Part shown: piece by piece, positions 13,601 to 25,729 of the stretch
Layout of the letters: each line of letters begins with the position of its first letter
Numbering within the stretch: the first letter of the stretch is position 1
Source: Pegea sp. RAD2-039
Lineage: Eukaryota; Chordata; Thaliacea; Salpida; Salpidae
Length of the DNA: 64,000 nt
Assembly: GCA_034620365.1 (NCBI GenBank)
Contig: JAQGEQ010000043.1
Span: 372,001 to 436,000, forward strand
Direction of reading: 5' to 3'
The notes under the pieces: model-generated
Told to the model about the DNA's origin: nothing
The model's input: only the letters and a program-made list of their open reading frames with translations
The model's database searches: none
Position numbers and translations under genes: made by a program

Positions 13601-16600
13601 TCAGTAAAACGTAGTTATACGATCAAGTTGTTGTTTTTAGATAAATTAAAAAAAACGGTAAAATATGCTAAGCAATGATGTAATTTTAAATGGAAATTAT
13701 ACTTTAACAGATCCTAGTACCAAACAAAGACTTTGTTCGTTTCAGACTTACGTTTTACTACGATTGTCAATCTTGCAAAGTAAACAAAAGTAAAAATCAA
13801 AGACATTCTTGAATGGAGATAATTGTAAGAATTACTGAATCCAGTCCAAAGCCCCGACATTTGTGTTTGAAAACTTTCTTTCAATCTATTGATGCTTGTT
13901 GACAATATAAAGAAATTTGTATGGAAGTATTAACTTACTAAACAATATAATTCACAAAATATTTATTCAATCTTTACAGTTTAAGCGAAACATCTACATA
14001 TTTAGAAGAAATATCTAATTTAGAAACTAATGATTTAATTACAACATCAACCAACATAAAATTGTGATATTCATTTTGTTTAAACATCAACATATGCTAC
14101 TCATTTCCGCATAATTCCTTTTTTGGTTCTAGAATTGTACAGAAATTATTTTGCTTGTTTCTTAATTGATCATTCATATTCAAAAACTGTTGTAAAGTTT
14201 AATATAAGAAATTATTCAGATAATGTTTACAACAGGTCTTTTATTAGACTAAAACAGCTAAATGAATTTTATATTTATGAAATATCTTGAAATTTTAAGC
14301 TTTAATTTATAGATATTAAAATAGTTTGTGAAGTTATTACTTTTTATTACTAAATTAAGGGCTTTGTTGAAATTTATTGTTAGTTATTAAATGATGTCTT
14401 AAGTGAGTATTTTAATCTTTGTATATTTAACAACATTTTTTATTTTGCATTATACTATAAAACTCCGTTAGTAATTGAAAAAGCTACAATTCAAGCTTTA
14501 TATTTGAAACATCTTTTATTATACAGATAATATAAATTAAGTAAATATGTTTTATCATAACCATAAAATATATTAACTAACACCAATTAAACTCATATTT
14601 ATATTATCTATGTAATAATTAGGAGCAGCCAATCGCACAATTATTTAAGTGTAAAAATTTTTTTTGTAAAAATAAATTATTTGGTAACATTATAAGTAGA
14701 TTATCTGCACCCTGTTATTTTATTAAAAAATATATTTTATGCCCACGAATAACTTACTAAACACAAAATATAAAAGTGTTTTTGTAAAAAGCTTCAACTA
14801 GTAAATGTTGAATTTCCTAAAGTAATCCTTGCAATTGTGTAGATACTTTGTGTTATGTCAGCTAAAAGTAAAACTCCTTCAAAGAAATATGAAGTTCTCA
14901 CTTAACAGATTTTACCTCATAAAAATGTTTTTAGCTCTTTAATCTTTATAGTTTTAAAACAGCTAATTAATTCAGTAACCGAAAGTTAGTTGAAATGTTT
15001 ATTGGCAAAAAATGATAATTTGAGGATAATTTGTTGTAAAAACGCAAATCAAATTGCTTAAAGAAATTACTTTAATTTTGCACAAAATCATTAGTTAATG
15101 AAAAGTATTTGGTAGAATCTTTTTAATTAGGTTATGATGATAAGATAAATTTAAACTTCTGATTATTAGGAGTCAACTTCATTTTGATTGATAAGCTTGA
15201 TACTTTAATCAATTTTGATTGATATATTTAGAACAGTACTTTGAAATGCTTGATCAATATTTTATTGTAGTTTTTTGATGTATCTATCTTATTGAAGATA
15301 GATAGGGCGGTATTATTAATCATTTTTTAACTATGTGAAAAATAAACCTACCCTATATGCTATGATGCATTTCATTTTCGAAAAAAATTTCACCAACACA
15401 ATTTTTCAGGTTATTGATTTTGGCTAGAATTTATTTGTGCAAAGATATAAATAATTAAATGTTCGATATTACTTGTTAACATTTGGCGATGATAAAAATT
15501 TAAACTTTTGGTGTTAAAGATATATTTTAAAACTTTTCTCAAGCTGATTTAGAAACTATTAAATAAAAATAAATAATTTTATTAGATTAAATATATTATT
15601 TTATATATAAATTTAATTAAATTTTCAACAAACTCCCAAAAGATATTGAATGTTATGGACGATTAAAAGATTAAATTTAGCAATAATTGATAATAGTTTT
15701 ATTGGTTGAGTATATATTTATTTTTCCTTATAATAAGTATTTTTGACTAAACAAATTAGATTTACAATTTATTACACAAAAGTTGTATTTTGTAGTTATA
15801 AAATTATTTTTAATCTTTATTTGAACTTTAACAGTTCGAAATAACTTAAACTTGCTAAATAAGTAATTTTGAATTAACTAATTAGAATCTATTGAGGCAA
15901 TTTTTCAAGCAAAAAAGAAAAAAAGTTACAAATGTAATAAAAAATAAGTGATTAAAAATAAATTTTGTTTAAATACAAATTAAATGCTTCAATTATTTAG
16001 TGGTCTAATCAATTGCAAAAAACATTTTCAATCAATCGGAAATTTTTCACAAAAACTAAACATTGTCTCTTATCAATTTTTTATTTACTTGTAAACTTTA
16101 TACAGAAAAATGTTTAATTAAACTCTTTGAAATAAGATTATTAATATAAAACAACCAAATATTTTTGAAAAATATTTTAATCTTTTCTAAAATTTTAGTA
16201 AAAAACAAGCTATTAAAGTTTAGAAAAAAAATTAAAAAAAAAATGTGTTCAAGTTTACATCATTTTACATTTTAAAACAATTTGTGCTGCTTTAAACATA
16301 TAATTAGCTCGGCTGAACTATACTTCATAACATATCTATAAATAAGTAAAACCACTTAATAATGTTTTACCGGCTTAACATTTACTGATGATAAAGTTAG
16401 TTGGCATACTTTTTAAGCTGCTTTTATGAGGTTGGCATATGAAAGTTTTGTAAACCAACATTCCTCTATAAGCAGTTGAACTTAAAACTTTTTAATAAAA
16501 TTTCTTTGGTATAAGAACATATTTTTATAAAATATGCTTCTATTAATCAAATTTACTTTGTGAGCTTGAACAATTTCGTATTTAATGTACAAAAATCCAA

Positions 16601-18677
16601 TAAATTCAAAGTTTAAGCAGAAACAGAATAGTTAAAATTATATGTTTGTAGATACATCTTAGAAAATTAACATATTTAACTTTTTTGTGCATGGCCAATT
16701 TTGAAATAAACTTTCATAAATAAATGGTTTATTTAGAAACTTTAAAATTGTAAATACTGCCATTTGTGTCAATTTTAAAAAGAACAAAAAAGTTTTGATT
16801 GGAAGATAAACTTGTTTACTAATAAATTAATGTTATTTAATAATATGCAAGCTGTTACTAAAAACTTATTCACTGTGTTTCATCATTATGTTTCAGAAGT
16901 AATTAAAGTAGATTAAAACTAATGATTAAAATACCTTAAAGTCTTAATCGTTAAACAATGCTATATTAACATTTACATACTTGTATTATTTAAAATACAA
17001 TATCAATTAAGCTTTTATACTCAAATTATCAGCGAGTGTAAAATGGTGGTAACAAAATATTTTTGATTTGTATCAGCTTAGCTTTAAGATATTATTGATA
17101 TGATCAACAAAGTTAGAGCAAATATTAGTCTAAAAACTATATAGCTTAATACTTAAGTACAGAAAGCTTCATACTATGTTATAAGTTGAATTTTGTTTAC
17201 ATTGTTTTTGATTAATATTCACGGATATTTTTGCAATACAATATCTCTCTAATCTCAATTTAATCTGTTATGAAACTAGTTGTTTTCAAACTGTTTAGAA
17301 ATTTGTCGTTGATCTAACCCACTTTCATAAAACTGCTTTGTCGTGCGCAGCTAGTAACATGAGAATAGTTAGCTTTTTTGCTTATGCAAAAGTTGTAAGT
17401 AACGACAAATGTCTATGCTGAAAGTATTCCTACATTGTACATAGGAAAGTATCCTTAAAATCTATAGCTTTTGCTATAAAGAAAGAAAACTTTGTTCCAA
17501 CTTTTCTACACTTTAACAGTGAAATCTTGATCAAATCTTGATATATTACACTTTTATACTAATAATCCTTTTGAATAGCATAGTATTATTTGAATAAATG
17601 ATAGTGTGTACTTTAAAAAAGTACGCACTAGTCATAAAATGAATAAACAAACCAGTTATAAAAGTTTACCTAGTCCTTACTTTCACTCAAAGTTAAATTA
17701 AAATCTCGTTGGTGTGATTAGCAACTTAAGCTAACGCTGCTTAACCTAAAAAAGCTGTTTTATTAATTCTGCAATTGTAAAAGCTTTGAAAATATGTGAC
17801 TATGGACAGCAAATCCATACAATTTATTGTAAGCTGCTCTTCTAAGAGAAATAAATATTTCTTACAAGGGTAGATAGTTTGCTTAGCATTGTCAAAAGTA
17901 CTCGTTTATTTAGTATTTCTCACAACTATTTAGTATTTTTATAGCTTCTACACAATTAAAGACATTCTTAAGTAATATCATATCACAAAATAAAGTCGTA
18001 GTAAACTAAATACAAGTTTTTGTTTTTATTCTGAGCTGACATTACTTTTGATTTATTTATATAATTCAAGTTGAAAAGTATGCCACACATACAAAAAAGT
18101 TATAATTACATTAAGCTATTTCTAATTTCTTTCCGCATTATGTCGCTAACCTAGTATTTTTGAAATTACAAAATCAAGCTGTTTTCACTTCAGGCTATAA
18201 CTAAGAACGCTTAAGACTTACGCCACATGAGATTTTAGCTGATTTAAAGAGGAGTTGTTTATTGCAACTTTAGTTTTATATTTCTTCTGGTTGATATTAC
18301 TACATTTCAAAATAAACATTTAAATTATTCAAGAATCTTTTTATCTAAAATATGTTATTAATTAGGTTGTTTTTGTGAATTGAATTGTTGAGTAACTATT
18401 TTAATTTCGCTTAAAAATCTGTTGATATATTCTGCTGTTTTATTTTGAGAATTAATTGATTCAATAAAAAAATTTAGTATATTTAAAAAGATTTATTAAT
18501 TTTATTTTTCATTTTTTTATTAAGATTATCAACTTAGCTTAAAATAATTGATTAAATATTAGGAATCACTAAATTACTAATTCTAAAAATTCTACAAATT
18601 AGTTTAATATTTAGTTTAACTTTTTTAGTATCAAAAATTGTACTGATTTCATAATGTCTTCTTAATAAATTTATTAT
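7632..18677. other. AT-rich gene-poor region
   Basis: About 11 kb of very AT-rich DNA with only short open frames. Apart from one weak exon candidate on the minus strand (13752-13860), I see no homology, tRNA-like element or long repeat. It may hold distal regulatory DNA or introns of unrecognised transcripts. Confidence 0.6.
13752..13860 (-). CDS. Weak candidate first coding exon
   Basis: An ATG at 13860 opens about 36 codons beginning MSGLWTGFSNSYNYLHSRM, with a hydrophobic stretch (SLIFTFVYF) after them. It ends at a consensus donor GTAAGT in phase 1. The stretch is less AT-rich than its surroundings. No partner exon was found and the protein is not recognised, so chance is a real possibility. 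Confidence 0.15.
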
Positions 18678-18689
18678 TTGATATTCAGC

Positions 18690-21600
18690 ATGGAATCTCA
18701 ACTACATTTATATGAAACAGAGATTAACTCTTTGGTCAAAGAGTATTTAGATTTTTCTGGATTTAATAAATCTTCTCATTCCTTAGTGCTAGAATGTAAA
18801 GAAAGAGATAAAATCATTTCAAATGATAGTTTAAGTGAAGAAGATGCATTAAAACTCACTGCCCAAGTATTTATTTTCATTATTATTTTTGATATCAATT
18901 GGTCAATTATATCATTATTTAAATTTTTTAAGACCTTTTTTATCACTGAATATAATTTTATCTTACAACAGTTTTAAATTTATATTACTTGTAAAGATTT
19001 ATTGATAAACTTAAACTAAAACAGGGTAGATGATGTTACTTTTCTAAAGTATTGTTTAGATATAATATTTATGATAATGAATTATTATTAGTTATCATCC
19101 TGGTTAAATAGGTTTCACCAGTAAATATAATAGATGTTTTTTTGTTTTGTTTCCTATATTAAAGAAGTCATTTTTATGTATGTAGCTTATTATGTTAATA
19201 AAGCTTTTATTTCCAGAACAACATTTTGTTAGAATTCGATAGTGGAAATTCATTGACCTTCTGGTCTTATTGGGACGAACATATTCCAGAAGATATTCGT
19301 CATCAGGATCAAACATGTCAAAGATTAGAGTTCTATATTCAAATTCATTTTGCTGTTTATCCACTAAGAATAGGAAGAAACTCTTTAGTAAGAATGTTCA
19401 GTTATTAAAAGAATTAAGTTTTTTTTTGCAGTAATTAGTCTTCCAATATTTTATATGAATAATTTTTATAAATTCTAGACTGGGAAATCTCTTGAAGAAT
19501 CCATGACACAATTTAAGGATTATTTAGAAAATAAAGGTAAAAGTTTCTGTAACTAAACTCTATTTTTGACACAAGTTCATTTTGATAAATTCTCATTTGT
19601 GTGCTTTAAGCTTATTAATAAAATTAATAAAATTGTAACTTTAGAAGTTCCATTTTTGCAATAAATTTGTGATAATCTGTTAATTGGACGAAATATGTTT
19701 TTCGCATTTGTGTATTTATAACAAATCAATTTGCAGGTTCAAATTTAAGTCAAACCACAGAATTTCTACCCTTTTATGCTTTACCTTTTGTACCAAAACC
19801 TACCCAGCACCCATCTTTCAAAGAAATATTCTCGGTAAGTTACAATTACAGAAAATAAGATTTTGATTTTTCTTTCCGCAGACTTACTGGGTTCCTGATT
19901 TACGTGGAAGAGTTGAGAAGTTTTTATTTGCAGCTCTTTCTGTATCAAAACCTCCTCTTCTGATAACTCTTGTTGTAAGCTTTTTATATATTTGTGTTTC
20001 TTTTTCTAATTGAATAATTTTATAGAAAAATAAGGAAAGACTGGCTGTTGAGGAAGATGTAAATGAAGCTGATGTTAAAATTTTACAACAAAATTTACTT
20101 CAAGCTGAAAAACGTTGTAGCATGTACATGAAACGTTTCAATAAACTACAAGTTAGCCTTCAAGCATTCGATTTATGATATTTTCTATCTATTATTTGAT
20201 AAGGGCGTTTATCAATTTGACAATATCTAACTTTAATTCTTAGTTTACTTTATCAAAGTACCTTTTGTCAAATAAAAAGATCAGACTAATCCTATAATAC
20301 TTCACCTAAATATTTAGTGGTTATCAAAATGTTTTAATTGTTGTAGACTGATTATCATACCCTAATAAGTATAACAGCTGAATTGGTTGATTCGTTGGAA
20401 CAAACTGTTCAAGGAAGAATGGTAACAGTGGAATATCTTCAGCAAGTTTGTGCAAGATTATTCAACAACAGATCAGCAGTTGTTGGCACTTCTCAAAACT
20501 TTAATGTCACTAGCATTGACTTCACTAGACCAGGAACAGCAGCTTCGATGCTTCGGGCTTCGATGGCGGTTGCCTCAAACAAGTAAATACTAACTCGTCG
20601 CCACCAAGTATCAACTTTTTTGATTGTTCACAGTAACATACAGTACAGTGACGATACACCTTTGTTACCTTCACTTGATTATACTAAAGTTAAATCTCAT
20701 TTGAAGAATGCTTCAAATAGAGATAAAGCTTTATTGCTACAAGCATTAAGATGGCGTTTAACAAGGTTGATATTTTTTATTTAAGTTTTATTAATAAAAA
20801 TAAAACAAGTTGAATATAGATCGCGACCCGGTGAACAGCGCGACACAGTCTTACAAGATTACATCAACAATGATCTTTTGACCTGCCGAAAAGATTTTCC
20901 ACAAGCAGCCAACGCAGGCTTTCAAATGTTATCGCTTTTGGAATCAGATGACTTGGTAGTTCGACAATATGCTGTCCGCCTTTACAACACCTTATCATCA
21001 CTACAACAAGGTACAAGCTTTTACAAATATTCACTTTCAAATCTTAGCTACATCGATTCAAAATCTTAATTGTATTTTATTTATTTTTTTAGTCAAATCT
21101 AATTTGTTGTTTGTATTAGCTGAAAGTTGTTCTTTAGATTGAATTACTGTAAACGTTATTGTGATTTTAAAAAGATTTCTTTGTTATTATTTTGTGATTA
21201 GTTCAGTGAATAGCAAGTTTTTCAAAAACGCTTTTGACAATTCAATTAAATCCTTTTTCACTAACAACTTAATAGCTTTAATTCAGTAAATAGAATAAGT
21301 GAAGATGACAAAAACCAATTTCAGTTTTCAGATTGAATAAAAACCGAAATATTTTCAATAAACTTTTTAGGTAGGGCGTATCTTTCATCAGAACCAGGCT
21401 CTGTTGCTCTTCTACTTAAATACATGTGGAGCAACCGTGAAGATCTAATTGATCACGTATTTGAAGAGCATCTTTTAGGATGCCTTCAAAAGTTGAGCCT
21501 TCGCAGACCTTTACAAACCGTCATGATAAAAGGTTTGATTTTTTCAAATATTATGATTTCTTTTTATTTCATTTGTTGTTTTTCAATTGTTGTGTTTGTA

Positions 21601-23457
21601 TTGAAACTAAATCAGTTTGAAAGTTTTCAATAAACTTCTGGTTTAGGGGATTTGATCAAATGGTTGGTTTCAACTCTCAGTGACTTTGAAACGGTTTCTG
21701 ATTATATGTTGGAGTATGCAGTCGCTTTGCTGATGAACTTATGTTTGCGTTTCGCCGGGAAAAGAAAATGTGGAGAGATATCTGACGATGTTATCAAGGT
21801 TGTAATTTGTAAATATTTAAATTGTAAATTGTTGAAAGGCAATCTTCAGAACACTTGTAAATAATTACTCATCAATCAAATTCAACTTAATTAACTTTTA
21901 CAGGTTCTCAGCCAACTTTTAACCCATGAAAACCGTGAAATCCGACCGTATGTCAACGGAGCTTTCTATAGTGTACTTAGCAACCCGATTCTAAGAACAA
22001 GTGCTCGCCAGGTCGGCTTGGAAACCACTTTAAGGTGGTACTTGTAGCGATTAAGTAATTTATTTATTCATTTTCAACAAACTTCATCAGATCTTTTATG
22101 GATGATTCCGACACAGAATTCAACCGTCAACTCGAATTTATCATTCAACAGTTGAATAAAATTGATGAAGGAGCTTTTGAATCCCAACCTGATTCTGATG
22201 ATGAAGGTGATGAAGATGACGATGAGGTAGTTATTTGTCTGTTACTCAAATGTAGAAGAGTATATTGTTCGAAATCTCATTAATAAAATATTATTTGATG
22301 AATTTTGTTTGCATCTTAAACATTCCCAACTTTCATTGTAAACATTATTTACTTACACTGTGTGTCGAAAACGCCTAACCAACTCTCATTTCAAAGAGAT
22401 TGAAACTTCTTCTAATTATTTAATTGCTTTCTTTTAGGACCAAGATGCTATGGAATGTGATCTAGATAAGAATGAAATCATAATTTCTGGTCCAAATGAA
22501 CTTAGCGGTGAAGAGCTTCTCTCTTTTAATTTCCTTGGAATAATGTCTAGTAGTGGATACTTGGTTAGTTAATCGATCATTTGCATCTTGCAAACACTTC
22601 TATTTTTAGGTGAAAAACCAAATGGAAGAAGAAATGAAAATATTACAACGACCCACCACACCACAAAGACAAACGAACTTTTTAAAACAGGCGGATGTAA
22701 GATCATCTGCAAGAGAAGTTTCTTCTTCACGTGGGACACCAAGCAGATCATCTTCAAAAGTTACTAATTTTGAAAAATTTTCTTCTAAAAAAAACTTCAA
22801 ATCTCCTTTTTTATTGTTTGATTTAGATGCGCAACCAAGTGGAACGTCAGTCCACCAATAGCTTACAGTCCCTTTACCGACCAGTGACGTCATCATCTCG
22901 ACCAGGTTCAAGAAAAACTTATTCAAAAGAAGAGTAAGTTGAAATGTAGTTTTTGAAAACACTGTTGTGGTGGTTTTAGCGGAAAGTTGTTCAACTTGTC
23001 TTACAGTTATCAATCTACTACACCTAGAAGCGGGAGGTCTCGTCAACTACCTATTGACTACGAAGCTTCAGTTCTTGTTAATGAATTAACTGGTTTGAAT
23101 CGAAATTTAGCTCCAATAAAGGCTCAACAGTCACCACTAGTTTCCAAGTTTGTTGCAAATTAATTTCAGTGAATAATTTGACAAATTTTTGATGTTAACA
23201 GCAAACAGAAAGAATTCGCCTCTGCTTTTGGCAGCCGTCCAAGAATTCCTCGTACTCCAGACGTTGGAGGATTGTCAATTGGTGGATCCAAACATTCATC
23301 CACTATTCCTCTATCATCCCGAGGACCTCCTAATCCTAAATTTTCTTTGAGTGAGCCACAACCGCGTCCTTCTTCTGGTAACTCGCATTCTAGCTCGAGT
23401 AAAGCGAGTTCCGGTTCTCCTGGAGAAAGTTTGAGAAATCGTCGAACTTACAACTAA
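18690..23457 (+). CDS. ARMC9: ARMC9 (LisH and armadillo-repeat ciliary protein)
   Basis: Eighteen exons give about 880 codons in unbroken phase: 18690-18866, 19217-19387, 19479-19536, 19737-19834, 19882-19974, 20026-20151, 20347-20582, 20634-20765, 20820-21010, 21371-21532, 21647-21798, 21904-22034, 22091-22226, 22438-22563, 22610-22759, 22827-22933, 23007-23147 and 23202-23457. The N-terminus is a LisH motif ([15 protein letters not shown]). Further matches to human ARMC9 are [69 protein letters not shown], an acidic [10 protein letters not shown] run and LQRPTTP. The C-terminal 170 residues are Ser/Pro/Arg-rich. Known ARMC9 acts at the ciliary base and in cilium stability and is a Joubert-syndrome gene; that role is carried over. 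A splice acceptor ends one base before the ATG (AG at 18687-18688), so a 5'UTR intron or spliced leader is likely. Confidence 0.95.
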
Positions 23458-23661
23458 TCTTTTCACATCAATTACTTTTTTACTTTCCAGTTTTTATAAA
23501 CATTTTTAGGCGAATCTTATATTTGTATCTGCTTTGTGTTTACAACTTGTATCTGCTTTGCTAAACTTTTTATCAGTTAAAAACAAAAGTTAATTAATTA
23601 GACAAGAAATATTTTCAGAATAGTTTTGATACGGACTTTATTTAGATTTTAGACTATGTTC

Positions 23662-23667
23662 AATAAA
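23662..23667 (+). terminator. Poly(A) signal of ARMC9
   Basis: AATAAA in AATAAAATAGTTTG, 205 nt after the ARMC9 stop, sharing its first 13 bases with the PDZRN and HHEX 3' ends. Confidence 0.6.
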
Positions 23668-23689
23668 ATAGTTTGAAGATTGTATTTAC

Positions 23690-25729
23690 TTTTACCACGA
23701 TAAGCTTAGATACTTTATTTGTTTTGAAATAAGTATAAATTAAAATCGTTTACTAGGAGTGGTCATTTCTACATATCCAAACACCAACCACTCAATTTTA
23801 ATATCAAATAATCTAAAGTTTGTTGAATAAAGGGTTGATTAGGTGAAAGTGGTAAGCCGACTTAACTAGATTTCTAACAAACTTTCAAACCACTTTCTTC
23901 TCCATAATAAATCAGTAATTTGTGTGCAATGTAAAACGACCACGATTTACTTCTTAATCTTATTTATACATCTTTTTATAGCAGCTGTCTTGTAGCTTTT
24001 TTTAGTTATGCAGAAAGCAAATGTTATTTACAATGTATTCTTCTTCAAAACTTTTGTTTATTATTATTTTTACTCCTTAATTATATCATATATCTGCTGC
24101 TGAAAAGAGTTTAAACAATATTAGTCTGGAATTTAAAATTCAATAGTCTAATGCTGAAACCTCAACTAAACTAATTTTGCTGCACGATTGGCAACCAATA
24201 TTGGAGGCTGGTGAAGAAGGTTTATCAGAAATGGACTGTAATTTGTGTATATTGGAACGTAGATTCTTGTAAACTTCATTCGAGTCTACTATAGTCTTTA
24301 CTTTCATCCAAATAAGTAGGAACTTCGACCAAAGCTTTCTTTTTAGGAAAGAGCTTTAGTGTAACAAAATCAAAAATATTTGAATCGATTTCTTATCAAA
24401 ATAGAATATCACAAGTTATATAAAACATCACTTAGCAGAAACAATTTTATAATAGCTATAAGCGTAATCATTAGAATATAATTTTTTTTCAAATAGAATT
24501 AAATCTTATTCTAAATGATTAGAGTCAAAATAGACTTTTTGAAGAAACCATTAAATACTAACTTATTAGTTTCAAAATCAACCGAGTGATTTTACTCAGT
24601 TATTCTGTAATTTAATCAGTAGATCTTAATTCTAGAATTATACTCTAAGTCATCAATTTAATCTTAGATAATGAATTTGTTTAGTTTCATATCTGTGATT
24701 ATGCTCACGTCAAAAGTGCTAAAGATAACTTTATGCAAAAACTCAACATAGTAAATTGTCTTGTATTTGTGAACGCATTGTTATACAAATATCTAAGAAG
24801 TAACATAGATAGAATATCATTTATAGATAAACCATAAAACACCTCAAAATATTAAAAAATCAACGGTTTGTACTTCTCTTCTTCCAGTTGTTCTTCATAT
24901 GATGCTTAGAGGTAAAGCTTGTAGCTGGGCTAAGTTCAAACCATTTTTTCATTATATCTTTCTATTTAAAATCTTATCATAAATTTGACATCTAGTTTTA
25001 TATTTAAAACATTTCTGGTTATATGCAATAGTGTTAAATAAAAAACAACTCATTACCAAAAATGCTCTTTTAATCATAATATTTCTGTTTACGAAAATCC
25101 TAAACATTAGCAGCTAGTTTATTAATTCAAAACTCTTCTGGTAATCATTTAGCTTGAAATTTGAGCCAAGAGTTTTAAGTAAGAAATAAAATTCACTGAA
25201 AGATTATTTACCAACTAACTTAATCTTTTAAATAATATATTTCTAAATTCAATTAATTGTATTGTTTAAATAGATATCTTATTTATTAAATTCGTGGCTG
25301 CGATTTACAAATTCAACAGCTCTTACAGCAAACCTGGTAAACTAGATCATTAAAAGAGTTAAGCAGAATTTTGCACAACCATTCGACCACAACACAGAGC
25401 TCCCTATATATAGTAGAAAAATAGATAACTACTTATTTCATCCTAATACAAGAAATTTGGATTCATTTGTAGTCTTTAAGGTGAATACATTTGTTGATGA
25501 CTAATTGCTTATGACCTTACAACGGAAATTTACATTGAGATATTTAATATAAATACTCTTGGATATAATATCTAAGAAAAACGAAAAACTTTTGATAAAA
25601 GTAGAAAACCTAAAATTAGAGTTAATTCAAACATATTTTTTGTAATTGACTACTAATTTTTACAGTCATTAAACAAAAGTTTAACATTATAGAGATGGAA
25701 ATAAGGAAGAAGAAAATATAGATTAGTTT
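23690..25729. other. Convergent intergenic region between ARMC9 and VPS51
   Basis: Two kilobases of AT-rich DNA between two convergent genes. It presumably contains the VPS51 3'UTR. No coding exon or repeat could be supported. Confidence 0.6.

Noticed and set aside
22883-22890. CRE-like TGACGTCA in ARMC9
   Set aside because: It lies in coding sequence and is explained by the protein reading.
22606-23046. 146-codon minus-strand open frame
   Set aside because: It lies entirely antisense to ARMC9 exons, whose plus-strand reading matches the family.
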